Positions 7,934 through 18,239 of a DNA stretch of 64,000 bases are shown here, piece by piece. Made by a program: the position numbers and the translations under genes. The stretch comes from Kocuria rosea subsp. polaris (GTDB lineage: Bacteria; Actinomycetota; Actinomycetes; Actinomycetales; Micrococcaceae): contig MLDA01000003.1 of assembly GCA_023896275.1 (NCBI GenBank), positions 124,001 through 188,000 on the forward strand. Reading direction: 5' to 3'. The number at the start of each line of letters is the position of its first letter. Position 1 is the first letter of the stretch. Below the pieces are notes generated by a model that saw nothing but the letters and a program-made list of their open reading frames with translations, had not been told where the DNA came from and did no database searches.

Positions 7934-9445
7934 ATGGGACTGACTTCTCGCCGCGCCGCGCCGCCGCGCGCCTCCAAGCAGCACGACGACGGCGTCGGCC
8001 GCGCCCCAAGCGTCCGTGAGGTGCACGTCCAGCTGCGGGACGCGAGTGCCACCCGGCTCATGCACACGCGCCGCATGCGTGCGCTGCAGCTCAAGGCCCT
8101 CGGCCGGCTGCTCGTCGAGGGCGAGCAGGAGCTCCTCGAGGCCCTCGCTGCCGACTTGGGCAAGCCCGCGGTCGAGGCGCACCTGACGGAGATCGACCTC
8201 GTCAAGCACGAGATCGACTTCGCGCTGCTGCACCTGAGCGAGTGGATGGAGGCGCACCACGCGAAGATCCCGATGCTGCTGCAGCCGGCATCGGCGAAGA
8301 CGGAGCCGCAGCCCAAGGGTGCGGTCCTCATCATCGGTGCCTGGAACTATCCGGTGCAGGTGCTGCTCGGCCCACTGGTCGGGGCGCTGGCCGCCGGCAA
8401 CGTCGCCGCGCTCAAACCGTCCGAACTGGCCCCCGCGACCTCCGCGGCGATCGCCCGGCTCGTGCCCCTGTATCTCGATCAGCGGGCCGTGCAGGTGCTC
8501 GAGGGCGGAGCCGACGTCTCCGCGGAGCTGCTCGGGCTCGAATGGGACCACATCTGCTTCACCGGCAGTCAGCGGGTCGGGCGCATCGTGGCCGAGGCGG
8601 CGGCCAAGCACCTGACGCCGGTGACGCTCGAGCTGGGAGGCAAGTGCCCCGCCGTCGTGCTGGACGGGAACCTGCACGCTGCGGGGCGGCGGATCGCGCA
8701 CGGCAAGATCCTCAACGCCGGGCAGACATGCACGGCCCCGGACTACGTCCTCGCGGTGGGGCAGGGCATGGAGAAGCTGCCCGAGGTCATTCACCGGGCC
8801 TTTGTGCGGTTCTTCGGGCGGGACGCCTCCGCGAGCCGCGACTACGGCCGGATCGTGAACCGGAAGGCGTTCGATCGGCTCGTCGGGTTCATCGAGGACG
8901 CGGAGATCGACCGGTCCGTGCGGGTCATCGGAGGCGGCTACGACGCCGAGACGCTGTACATCGAGCCGACGATCCTCGTGGGGGTGGATCCGGAGTCGGC
9001 GGTCATGCAGGAGGAGATCTTCGGCCCGATCCTGCCGATCCTGACGGTCGCGAGCCTCGATGAGGCGATGCGTTTCATCAACGCCCGACCGAGCCCGCTG
9101 GCCGCCTACCTGTTCAGCGAGCGGCCGCGCCCGCACAGCATTTTCGAAGATCAGGTGCGTGCCGGTGCGATCGCGTTCAACGTGTGCAACATGCACGCAG
9201 CCGTGAGCACCCTGCCGTTCGGCGGCGTGGGGGCGTCCGGGATGGGTAACTATCACGGGCGGTACGGGTTCGACACGTTCAGCCAGCTGCGGCCCGTGTT
9301 TTCGAAGACGGCCCTTGTTGACACGCTGAAGATCGCCTACCCGCCGTACCGAAAGGGCAAGACCCGCGTCGTGCGGTCGGTGAACCTGGGCTCGGCCAGC
9401 CGGCAGGACGTTGAGGTGAAACCGGGGGACAAGCCCGGGATGTGA
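7934..9445 (+). CDS. Aldehyde dehydrogenase (ALDH3-like)
   Basis: NAD(P)-dependent aldehyde dehydrogenase of 503 residues. Family features are WNYPVQVLLGPLVGALAAGN, the FTGSQRVG cofactor segment, LELGGKCPAVV with the general-base Glu, AGQTCTAPDYVL with the catalytic Cys, and EEIFGPILPI. The order and the short C-terminal half fit the class 3/fatty-aldehyde group. The first ~45 residues are Arg/Ala-rich and may be an extension; a later start near the first conserved helix is possible. It is monocistronic as far as seen, and its substrate is unassigned. Confidence 0.9.
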   Translation: MGLTSRRAAPPRASKQHDDGVGRAPSVREVHVQLRDASATRLMHTRRMRALQLKALGRLLVEGEQELLEALAADLGKPAVEAHLTEIDLVKHEIDFALLHLSEWMEAHHAKIPMLLQPASAKTEPQPKGAVLIIGAWNYPVQVLLGPLVGALAAGNVAALKPSELAPATSAAIARLVPLYLDQRAVQVLEGGADVSAELLGLEWDHICFTGSQRVGRIVAEAAAKHLTPVTLELGGKCPAVVLDGNLHAAGRRIAHGKILNAGQTCTAPDYVLAVGQGMEKLPEVIHRAFVRFFGRDASASRDYGRIVNRKAFDRLVGFIEDAEIDRSVRVIGGGYDAETLYIEPTILVGVDPESAVMQEEIFGPILPILTVASLDEAMRFINARPSPLAAYLFSERPRPHSIFEDQVRAGAIAFNVCNMHAAVSTLPFGGVGASGMGNYHGRYGFDTFSQLRPVFSKTALVDTLKIAYPPYRKGKTRVVRSVNLGSASRQDVEVKPGDKPGM

Positions 9446-9536
9446 CCCGACTCACGGTGCGGGTGGGAATCTTTCATGCAAATGGATGAGTTCTATGGTG
9501 TGGAAGCTCTTCACATCCCGCTTTAGGAGGCCCTTG

Positions 9537-10106
9537 ATGGCTATCAACGTTCTGACTCTCGTCGGTTCCCTGCGTTCCGGCTCGACCAACGGCCAGCTCG
9601 CCGAGGCCGCCGTCGCCCACGCCCCCGAAGGTATCGAGGTCACGCTCTTCTCCGGCATCGCCGACCTGCCGTTCTACAACGAGGACATCGACGTCGCGGG
9701 CCAGGTCCCCGCGGCCGCCGCGAAGCTGCGCGAGGCCGCCAGCTCCGCCGACGCCTTCGTGCTGGTCTCGCCCGAATACAACGGCACCATGCCGGCCGTG
9801 CTCAAGAACGCCATCGACTGGCTCTCCCGACCGTTCGGCGCCGGGGCGATGACCGGCAAGCCGACCGCCGTGATCGGCACCGCCTTCGGCCAGTTCGGCG
9901 GCGTGTGGGCGCAGGACGAGGCCCGCAAGGCCGCCGGAATCGCCGGAGCGAACGTGCTCGAGGACGCCAAGCTGGCGATCCCGGGCTCGCTGACCCGCTT
10001 CGCCGAACTGCACCCGAAGGACGACGCCGAGGTCGCGGCTCAGGTCTCCGAGGTGCTGGCGGCGCTCAAGGGCGCGGCCGAGAAAAACCTGGTCGCCCAG
10101 GGCTGA
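9537..10106 (+). CDS. NADPH-dependent FMN reductase
   Basis: Flavodoxin-fold reductase of 189 residues. It opens with the phosphate-binding LVGSLRSGSTNGQLAEA and has the SPEYNGTMPAVLKNAIDWLSRP signature at about residue 78-100, as in SsuE/azoreductase-type proteins. It would reduce FMN or quinones with NADPH in the cytosol. The start is fixed by a strong TAGGAGG site just upstream of the ATG at 9537; an in-frame ATG at 9486 lacks one. A perfect palindromic terminator follows the stop. Confidence 0.88.
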   Translation: MAINVLTLVGSLRSGSTNGQLAEAAVAHAPEGIEVTLFSGIADLPFYNEDIDVAGQVPAAAAKLREAASSADAFVLVSPEYNGTMPAVLKNAIDWLSRPFGAGAMTGKPTAVIGTAFGQFGGVWAQDEARKAAGIAGANVLEDAKLAIPGSLTRFAELHPKDDAEVAAQVSEVLAALKGAAEKNLVAQG

Positions 10107-10122
10107 TCCCCGCAGACGCGCG

Positions 10123-10156
10123 AAGGGCCGCGGAATCCTAGGATTCCGCGGCCCTT
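10123..10156. terminator. Perfect 34-bp palindrome, bidirectional terminator
   Basis: The arm AAGGGCCGCGGAATCCT is followed directly by its exact reverse complement with no spacer bases. It sits between the convergent FMN reductase and pgm genes, so it can serve both. There is no long U tract. Confidence 0.8.
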
Positions 10157-10169
10157 GCCATGTCGCCGA

Positions 10170-11825
<1,656 letters not shown>

Positions 11826-12068
11826 AGTGATCAGCTTTACCATGCCCGGATGGCGGACAATAGGCGATCGGATGAATCAGTGGCTATGTTTCGCACCCAC
11901 GTGTGGGATTCTGTGGCTTTCCGCGCGTGACGTGGCCCGGATGCCCGAAACTCGTCCATCGAGCCAGACGATCGGGCACGGCCCGCCCGCTTCGGTTCGG
12001 CGCCCGCCGGTTTCGTAGAGTGGTTGGTGACCGGCCTGCGCGGCAGGCCCGACGACGAGGGAGCCCCG

Positions 12069-12701
12069 ATGACAAACAGCCCGAACCTGCCCGACGTGTC
12101 GCCGACGTCGCTCGCCGACCTCGTGGACCGGGACCGGGTCATGGACCCGGGCATTCGACCGCTGTGGTCGCCGATGCCGCGCGTGGCCGGGCCTGCCTAC
12201 GCCGTCCGCTGCGCTCCGGGCGACAACCTGATGATGCACGCGGCGATCTACCGTGCCGAGCCGGGATCGGTCATTGTGGTTGACTCCGGCGGATCGCCGC
12301 TTGCGGTCGCGGGCGGGAACGTGTGCGCCGTCGCCCAGCGCCGTGGCATCGCCGGTTTCGTCGTCGACGGAAGCATTCGCGACCTGCAGGAGGTCCGCGA
12401 GATGGGTTTCCCGGTGTTCGCGCGCGGGGTCTTCCCGAAGCCGGGCACCAAGGGGCACGTCGTCGCCTCCGGTGAGGCCGTCGTCGGGGGAGTGGAAGTA
12501 CGCACCGGCGACGTCGTCGTGGCGGACGAGGAAGGCATCGTCGTGGCGGGGGCCGACCGGGCGGCCGAGCTGCTCGCCGCGGCAGAGCAGCGCGAGGCTG
12601 CCGACGCGGAGGAGAGTCTCGACGAGTGGGAGTACGCGCACCGGCGTAAGATCGAGGCGGGGCTCGCGGCGGGCGGCGACCAGGCCGGGCTGCCCGACTG
12701 A
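12069..12701 (+). CDS. RraA-like protein (HMG/CHA aldolase family)
   Basis: A 210-residue protein of the RraA/ribonuclease-regulator fold, which also includes 4-carboxy-4-hydroxy-2-oxoadipate aldolases. Features include GPAYAVRCAPGDNLMMHAAIYRAEPGSVIVVDSGG, the GGNVCAVAQRRGIAGFVVDGSIRD block that carries the Arg-Asp metal/substrate pair, and a late GDVVVADEEGIVV. An aldolase or oxaloacetate decarboxylase role is more likely than RNase E regulation in an actinobacterium (inference). The start at 12069 follows a GAGGGA site. No pathway neighbours are present, so the substrate is unclear. Confidence 0.82.
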   Translation: MTNSPNLPDVSPTSLADLVDRDRVMDPGIRPLWSPMPRVAGPAYAVRCAPGDNLMMHAAIYRAEPGSVIVVDSGGSPLAVAGGNVCAVAQRRGIAGFVVDGSIRDLQEVREMGFPVFARGVFPKPGTKGHVVASGEAVVGGVEVRTGDVVVADEEGIVVAGADRAAELLAAAEQREAADAEESLDEWEYAHRRKIEAGLAAGGDQAGLPD

Positions 12702-12709
12702 CCTGGTGA

Positions 12710-13477
12710 TCAGTCGATCGCGAGCGCTCGCGCATCCGGGCATCGCTCGGTGACGACGTCCTCGATCGCGTCCCGTTCGGCTGCCGTCATCCACAGCTCG
12801 TACTTGGCCTTGACTGCGGTCTGCCGGGCGACGTAGTCGCACCAGAATCCGCGGTTCGGCGGCAGCCAGGTGGCCGCGTCCGCGTCACCCTTGGAGCTGT
12901 TGGACGGCCCGTCGACCGCAAGCAGGTTCAGCGGGTCGTTCGCGAAGAGGACCCGCTCTTCCTCGTCCAGCCGCTGGGCGCCCTTCTGCCACGCGTCGGA
13001 GAGCGCCACCAGATGATCGATCTGCACGTCGCCGCTGTTCGGCCCGCGCACGAAGTCGATTTCGGTCGCGGTGAACGCGTCGTCCAGCGTTCCAGTGAGC
13101 ACCACGCAGCCGTTCGTCCCGGCTTTGAGCTCCACATCCCGCAGGTCCCGACGCAGCATGTCGTTGCGGGCGTCGCAGCCGTTGCGGTCCGGGTCCTTCC
13201 AGCCGGAGCCGAACTCGTCGCGGGCGTATCCGGTCTTCGGTGCGCGCCCCTTGATGTCGATCGTCGCCAGCTGTTCCAGGAGCGGCTCGTCGCTTTCGTC
13301 GAAGCCCGCGTTCGCGTCGCTCTCGGCGTCCGGTGGGGTGTCCGGCGCGGTCGCCTCCAGCTCGTCGACGATGTCCCAGAGGATGCTCTCGGCGGCGGTG
13401 CACCCGGTGAGGGAGGAGAGGACGACGACGCCGCCGGCCAGAGCGGCGAGCAGGCGCGTGGTGCGGCGTGTGGACAC
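12710..13477 (-). CDS. Secreted HNH-family nuclease (DUF1524-like) lipoprotein
   Basis: A 255-residue lipoprotein with a hydrophobic signal ending in the lipobox LTGC at about residue 25. An acidic linker precedes the nuclease domain. That domain has QIDHLVALSDAWQKGA (His-metal motif), FANDPLNLLAVDGPSNSSKGDADAATWLPP and WCDYVARQTAVKAKYELW. These are the features of extracellular HNH/GmrSD-C-terminal-type nucleases common in actinobacteria. The start is GTG. It probably cuts extracellular DNA for nutrient or competition purposes (inferred). Gene ends 8 nt from the RraA-like stop, in a convergent arrangement. Confidence 0.82.
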   Translation of the reverse strand: MSTRRTTRLLAALAGGVVVLSSLTGCTAAESILWDIVDELEATAPDTPPDAESDANAGFDESDEPLLEQLATIDIKGRAPKTGYARDEFGSGWKDPDRNGCDARNDMLRRDLRDVELKAGTNGCVVLTGTLDDAFTATEIDFVRGPNSGDVQIDHLVALSDAWQKGAQRLDEEERVLFANDPLNLLAVDGPSNSSKGDADAATWLPPNRGFWCDYVARQTAVKAKYELWMTAAERDAIEDVVTERCPDARALAID

Positions 13478-13667
13478 GGGCGGGTGGCCTCCATGATTCG
13501 GCTTCGACGTGGCGCCGACGAGGGACGATGGCCGCCGGCACGGTCAACCACCTTATCGGCGGAGACCCGCGGAATAGTTCAGCCCCGCCGACCCTGGACC
13601 GCTGTCCCGGCCGCGATACATTGGGAGCGGCGCTCGGCGGACGACCAGCGCGGGATCGGGAGAGTCG

Positions 13668-14078
13668 ATGGCGCGCGGCCGTGGGGTGTGGATCCTCTAT
13701 CTGTCGGCGGTAGTCTGCCATTTCCTTCCGTCGTTCGCCTTCGCCGTGATCTTCTACTCGGGCGCGGTGGGCAGTGCGGCACTGGCCGCGTTGGCCCAGG
13801 CGTTGACAGGTGCGGCGACGCTTTTCGCCGCGCTCACGTGGAGCCAGAGTCGTGGTCGCTGGCTCCTGCATTCAGGTTTTCTGACGCGTCTTTCCGCAGG
13901 TGCGGCCACGGCCCTCCCTTTTGTCCTGTTTTTCGGGTTCACCAGTGCGTTCGCTGTCTTCCTGCTGCTGATCTTGGCCGCGCTTGGGGCGGTGGGCTCA
14001 GCACTGCACCTGGTGGTGGCGCCCGATCGCCAGGTCGCCGCCCTACTGTGGTCGACGCGCGATGATTCGGAGAGATAG
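13668..14078 (+). CDS. Small four-helix membrane protein, unknown function
   Basis: I do not recognise this 136-residue protein. It begins MARGRGVWILYLSAVVCHF and has four hydrophobic segments at roughly residues 8-30, 34-54, 76-96 and 98-117. The C-terminus is short and charged (STRDDSER). The ATG follows a GGGAGAG site. It stands alone between the nuclease lipoprotein (divergent) and a 560-bp stretch with no intact large gene. Confidence 0.6.
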   Translation: MARGRGVWILYLSAVVCHFLPSFAFAVIFYSGAVGSAALAALAQALTGAATLFAALTWSQSRGRWLLHSGFLTRLSAGAATALPFVLFFGFTSAFAVFLLLILAALGAVGSALHLVVAPDRQVAALLWSTRDDSER

Positions 14079-14210
14079 TCAAACGGCGCCGTCCCGTACC
14101 CGAAGCGCCGCCCGAGCTGTTGGCCATGGGCAAGTTGGATCGGCCCGGGTCGGGCTCATCCCGGAACATCGCAGGGACGCCATGCCCGTGGATCCTGGGG
14201 CGTGAAAGAC

Positions 14211-14453
14211 CTATTCGGACGCTCTTCTAACGATGAGGTTGGGTGCTTTCTGCTCCCACTCGGCTCCGTCGGCGCCGTTCATGACCCTCTCGGCTCCCGC
14301 CGGCGTCACGAGCCGCGCTGCTTCGCTGTCGTAGCCGAACGTGAGACCGAGGCCTCCGAACCCCACCACGTAGGTCCAGCCCATCATGTCCGCACCGCCC
14401 TGATCGTCGACCGGGACGAGGCAGATCTCCTCGCTGCCTTTCAGCGCGATTTG
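14211..14453 (-). pseudogene. Possible remnant of a hypothetical gene, frameshifted
   Basis: The 561-bp gap 14079-14639 holds no clear intact gene. On the minus strand an 80-codon open frame with coding-like composition runs from 14453 to the stop at 14211. It includes a Gly/aromatic-rich segment (MMGWTYVVGFGGLGLTFGYD) starting at 14387 and ends APNLIVRRASE. Immediately upstream, a second frame (ending AGGPAVVGDKSR) looks like its continuation one base out of phase, and neither has a good start. A decayed gene or a 58-residue small protein are both possible. A small hairpin (ACCGCGGG/CCCGCGGT) lies at 14463-14482. Confidence 0.3.
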
Positions 14454-14562
14454 TCACCGACAACCGCGGGACCGCCCGCGGTTCGACGGCCGTCGACGGC
14501 GAATTGCGCGTGCGTTCGGTCCGCCTCGGCGAATGGCTGCGCCGTAGCTGGTCCGCGAAATG

Positions 14563-14609
14563 ACGACGGCGCCGCACCGGTTCACGGGGAACCGGCGCGG
14601 CGCCGTCGT
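14563..14609 (-). terminator. Terminator-like hairpin downstream of the POT transporter
   Basis: The 21-nt arms 14563-14583 and 14589-14609 pair with a single mismatch around a 5-nt loop. The hairpin starts 31 nt past the transporter stop, as expected for an actinobacterial terminator without a U tract. Confidence 0.75.
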
Positions 14610-14639
14610 ACTGCTCTTGGAGCCAGGAGGCGGTGCCTG

Positions 14640-16109
14640 CTACTTCACGCCGGACATCAGCTTCTTGATGCCGGGCGTCGCGGCCGCGAGGGCAATGCCG
14701 AGGACGATCGACGTGCCGCCGAGGGCGACGAAGTAGGCGATCTCGTTGCCTTCCGTGTAGAAGCCTGCCAGGATGCCCGCGAGCGTGGTGCCCAGCGAGA
14801 TCGACAGGTAGAACAGCGCCAGCATCTGCGTCGTGAAGGCGACGGGTGCGAGTTTCGTCGCGACCGAGAGGCCGATCGGCGACAGGAACAGCTCGGCCCA
14901 CGTGACCAGCAGCAGGATGCCGACGAGGGCCAGCAGCGGCGTCGAGTCCAGGGCCTCGAGCGGGATGAACGCCAGGTAGGCGATGCCGATGATCACCAGG
15001 GCTGTGCCGAACTTCAGCGGCGTGGACGGCTGGCGGTTGCCGAGCTTGGTCCAGAACGCCGCGAAGATGGCCGCGAAGATGATGATGAACACCGGGTTGA
15101 TCGACTGCACCCAGCTCGCCGGCATCTCCCAGCCGAAGATGTGACGGTCCAGGCGCTGCTCGGAGTACACGGCGATGAACGTGAACTGCTGCTGGAACAG
15201 GGCGAAGAACGCCGCCGAGGCGATGTAGAGCGGGATGAATGCGACGACGCGCTTGCGTTCCACGGCTTCGACCTTGCGGGAGCGCAGGATCACCACGAAG
15301 TAGAGGACGGACGCCGTGACCGCAGCGATCGCCATGGTGTTGGCGAGGTTGTCCGCGTGGACGAGTCCGACGGCGAAGACGGCGACGATCAGCGCCAGCG
15401 CCGCCAGAGCGGCCAGGATGACCCGCCGGCGCGCCGATGCCGGCAGCGGGTTGGCCACGTGGTGCGACGACTCGGGCAGGTTCTTGCGGCCGGAGACGTA
15501 GATCGCCAGACCGAGGGCCATGCCGACAGCCGCGGCCCCGAAGCCGAAGTGGAAGCCGATGCGATCCTGCAGCATGCCGGTCAGCAGCGGGCCGACCAGG
15601 CCGCCGATGTTCACACCCATGTAGAAGATCGAGAAGCCGGCGTCGCGGCGGGTGTCCTCACGCGTGTAGAGTGCGCCGACGAGCGATCCGGCCGCGGCCT
15701 TCACGCCGCCGGAGCCGAGCGCGACGAGAATCAGGCCGACCGCCAGGCCGACGGCCCCCGGCAGTACTGCCAGGGCCACGTGGCCAGCCATGACGACGAT
15801 CGCCGAGTAGAAGAGGACGCGCTCCGAGCCGAGGAGCCGGTCCGCAATCCACGCGGCGAGGATCGTGCTCAGGTAGACGCCGCCGCCGTAAGCGCCAACG
15901 AGACTCAGGGCCAGGCCCTGCTCCATTCCGAGGCCACCATCGGTGACCGAGAAATACATGTAGTAGGCCAGAATGGCCTGCATTCCGTAGAAGGAGAAGC
16001 GCTCCCACAGCTCAACCGTGAAGAGGTTGAACAGCATCGGAGGGTGCCCGAAGAAGGACTTCTCCGCCCCTTTGACCGCGGGGGTGTGCGGTTCGTGTGT
16101 AGTGGTCAT
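14640..16109 (-). CDS. Proton-dependent oligopeptide transporter (POT/PTR2 family)
   Basis: Di/tripeptide:H+ symporter of 489 residues with about 14 hydrophobic helices. The family's E-x-x-E-R-F-x-x-Y-G motif is present as ELWERFSFYGM near residue 33. FYMGVNIGG (the PTR2 signature) follows at about residue 160, and FALFQQQFTFIAVYSEQRLD in the middle. The C-terminal half has AELFLSPIGLSVATKLAP. It probably imports peptides as nutrients. The start lies at the first ATG. A weak CRP-like dyad (AGTGA-N6-TCACG at 16151-16166) is upstream. Confidence 0.92.
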   Translation of the reverse strand: MTTTHEPHTPAVKGAEKSFFGHPPMLFNLFTVELWERFSFYGMQAILAYYMYFSVTDGGLGMEQGLALSLVGAYGGGVYLSTILAAWIADRLLGSERVLFYSAIVVMAGHVALAVLPGAVGLAVGLILVALGSGGVKAAAGSLVGALYTREDTRRDAGFSIFYMGVNIGGLVGPLLTGMLQDRIGFHFGFGAAAVGMALGLAIYVSGRKNLPESSHHVANPLPASARRRVILAALAALALIVAVFAVGLVHADNLANTMAIAAVTASVLYFVVILRSRKVEAVERKRVVAFIPLYIASAAFFALFQQQFTFIAVYSEQRLDRHIFGWEMPASWVQSINPVFIIIFAAIFAAFWTKLGNRQPSTPLKFGTALVIIGIAYLAFIPLEALDSTPLLALVGILLLVTWAELFLSPIGLSVATKLAPVAFTTQMLALFYLSISLGTTLAGILAGFYTEGNEIAYFVALGGTSIVLGIALAAATPGIKKLMSGVK

Positions 16110-16180
16110 TCACACAATGAAACGCCAATATGCGACGTACAGCATACTTAAGTGATCTGACTCACGGTGTTCTGCGACGC

Positions 16181-17716
16181 TTATCTCGACACCGGAATGT
16201 AGGGCTCGAGCTGCCCCGCGAGGGCCAGCAGCTGGGCCTCGGCCCCCGCGCCTCCGATGAGTTGCACTCCCATCGAAAGCCCCGCCTCAGTAGTCAGCGT
16301 GGGGATCGCGATGGCAGGCAGCTGGCTGACGTTGACCATCGAGGTGAATGGCGTGTACTGGCACTGCAGCCGATAGTCGGTTGCGCCGTCGTGCGGGCCG
16401 CTCGCGTCCCCCGTGAAGTAGCCCACGGGTGGCGGCGTGTTCGCCATCGCCGGCGTCAGCACGACGTCGTAGGCGCCCCATTGCGCCCGGAAGTCCCGGG
16501 CGATGCCCAGCAGGATGTTCGCGGCCGAGCGGGTCGTCGCTTCGTCGCGCGCGAGGGCCGCGGTGCGGAAGTCGCGGGCGAGGACGCCGAGTTTCGCCTC
16601 CGCGCCCGCGCCGAGCGGGATGTCCGTCAGGCCCGAGGTCCAGGTCGTGTAGAAGGAGTCGGGATAACGGGGGTCGTACGCCAGGCGGGCCTCCTCCACT
16701 TGATGGCCGGCCGCCTCAAGGGCCTCGATGGCGGCCTCGAGCGCCGCGCGGCTCTCGGGGGAGAGGGTGATCGGGTAGGCGGACTCGAAGGGGCTCGCCG
16801 TCGACACCCCGACGCGCAGCGACCGCCCGGGCCGGGGCCCGGCGTCGTTGCGGCCGCCGGCGCTTCGCAGCGCCGGAGTGAAGCGGCTCGGGTCGTGTGA
16901 GAGCGCAGCCTCCTCGAAGCGGCCCACACCGCTGGGGTGGCTGGAGCCCATGAGGGCGTCGAATAGGGCCCCGGCGTCGGCGGCGTTCCGGGCGATCGGA
17001 CCGGAGACCGCCATGCGTGGCGCGTTCGTGCGCGTCACGTAGAACGCCCCGGCCCGCTTCTCGGCGTCCGGATCCAGCGCGCGCGCTGCGCGCAGGTCCG
17101 CCGGCACGACGCCGTATCCCGGCTTGAGTCCGACCAGCCCACACGCTGAGGCCGGGATGCGGATGCTGCCGCCGGCGTCGGAGCCGATCGCGCCTGGCAA
17201 CATGCCCGCCGCCACTGCCGCTGCGCTGCCGCCGCTCGAGCCGCCGGACGTCAGGGTCGGGTCCAGCGGATTCCGCGAAGGCGGGGAGATGAGATTTTCC
17301 GAGTAGCAGGCGAGGCCGAATTCCGGGACCTGCGTCTTTCCCAGGCTCACCGCTGCGTGCGCGTGGATCTGGTCCACGACCGCGGAGTTCGCCTCCGCGA
17401 CGGCGGGCTCGAACGCCGCGGTCCCGCGCATTGTCGGCACCCCGGCGACGTCCCACAGGTCCTTCCACGCGACGGGGACCCCGTGCAGGGCGCCGAGCCG
17501 GGTGCGGCGGGCGGCGGGCGGAGCGGAGGCCCACGAGCGGTCCAGCCGCGCCGCCGTCGTCATCGCGAGATCTGCGGTGACCTTCACGAAGGCGCCGAGC
17601 TCCGCGTTGGAATCGGCGATGCGATCCAGGTGCGCGGCCGCCGCCTCGCGGGCGGAGAGTTCGCCCGAGAGCACGGTCTCGCGCAATTGGCGGACCGTGT
17701 ATTCCTCGATGTGCAT
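16181..17716 (-). CDS. Amidase (amidase-signature family)
   Basis: A 511-residue hydrolase of amide bonds. The Ser-cisSer-Lys triad is visible: Lys in PVAWKDLWDVAG near residue 80, TSGGSSGGSAAAVAAGM near 165 with the cis-Ser, and GSDAGGSIRIPASACGLVGLKP with the nucleophilic Ser. A late PAIAIPTL..GLSMGVQLIGG matches the family C-terminus. It does not look like GatA, because gatB and gatC are absent. Substrate unknown. The start at 17716 (MHIEEYTVRQL) is the family start; the open frame extends 69 nt upstream without homology. Confidence 0.88.
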   Translation of the reverse strand: MHIEEYTVRQLRETVLSGELSAREAAAAHLDRIADSNAELGAFVKVTADLAMTTAARLDRSWASAPPAARRTRLGALHGVPVAWKDLWDVAGVPTMRGTAAFEPAVAEANSAVVDQIHAHAAVSLGKTQVPEFGLACYSENLISPPSRNPLDPTLTSGGSSGGSAAAVAAGMLPGAIGSDAGGSIRIPASACGLVGLKPGYGVVPADLRAARALDPDAEKRAGAFYVTRTNAPRMAVSGPIARNAADAGALFDALMGSSHPSGVGRFEEAALSHDPSRFTPALRSAGGRNDAGPRPGRSLRVGVSTASPFESAYPITLSPESRAALEAAIEALEAAGHQVEEARLAYDPRYPDSFYTTWTSGLTDIPLGAGAEAKLGVLARDFRTAALARDEATTRSAANILLGIARDFRAQWGAYDVVLTPAMANTPPPVGYFTGDASGPHDGATDYRLQCQYTPFTSMVNVSQLPAIAIPTLTTEAGLSMGVQLIGGAGAEAQLLALAGQLEPYIPVSR

Positions 17717-17874
17717 GTTCGCTCCGTCGGTTCGCGTACTCGGGTGTCCAGTGCGAGCGTAAACCTTCCGCGTCCTGAGGCGCACCCGCTATAGGCTGGG
17801 GCGGATGCCATGCCATGACATGCCTGGCATGCCTGCCGTCGATCGCGACGGCGCCGATGCGAAAGGAGCAAGTG

Positions 17875-18201
17875 ATGAGTGACTTCGAGACGGTCGAGGT
17901 TGGCGAGATCCCGACCGGTGCCCTGGTGCTCGACGTCCGCGAGGACTACGAGTGGGTGGCGGGCCACGCCACCGGTGCCGTGCATATCCCGATGAACGAG
18001 ATCCCGGAGCGACTCGAGGAGCTGGACCCGGACGCGGACACCTATGTGATCTGCCGGACGGGCGGGCGTTCGGCGCAGGTCGCCGCCTACCTGACGGCCC
18101 ACGGCTATACCGCGTTCAACGTCGCCGGCGGATCCGGTGCCTGGCTCGAGGCCGGCCTCCCCCTGACCAGCGAGAACGGCGACGAACCCACCGTTCGTTA
18201 G
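17875..18201 (+). CDS. Rhodanese-like sulfurtransferase domain protein
   Basis: A single rhodanese domain of 108 residues. The fold signature VLDVREDYEWVAGHATGAVHIPMNEI lies at residues 19-44. The active-site loop CRTGGRSA near residue 60 contains the catalytic Cys, and GYTAFNVAGGSGAW follows. It probably carries persulfide sulfur or handles thiosulfate/cyanide. AAAGGAG (17862-17868) marks the ATG at 17875. It ends 38 nt before pheA in the same direction and may be co-transcribed. Confidence 0.88.
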   Translation: MSDFETVEVGEIPTGALVLDVREDYEWVAGHATGAVHIPMNEIPERLEELDPDADTYVICRTGGRSAQVAAYLTAHGYTAFNVAGGSGAWLEAGLPLTSENGDEPTVR

Positions 18202-18239
18202 CACCACCGCCGGGGGACCGGCCCACGAAAGCGACCACC

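Noticed and set aside
9441-9456. CRP-like TGTGA-N6-TCACG before the FMN reductase gene
   Set aside because: Its left half is the stop region of the ALDH gene and the right half deviates; the match is weak and could be chance.
14202-16151. A 649-codon plus-strand frame opposite the POT transporter
   Set aside because: Highly charged low-complexity product, antisense to an unmistakable peptide transporter.
16151-16166. CRP-like AGTGA-N6-TCACG upstream of the POT transporter
   Set aside because: Both ends deviate from consensus. Mentioned in the transporter entry but not called as a site.
17800-17835. Clustered CATGCC/GGCATG motifs before the rhodanese gene
   Set aside because: Short overlapping copies without consistent spacing; no operator family could be named.
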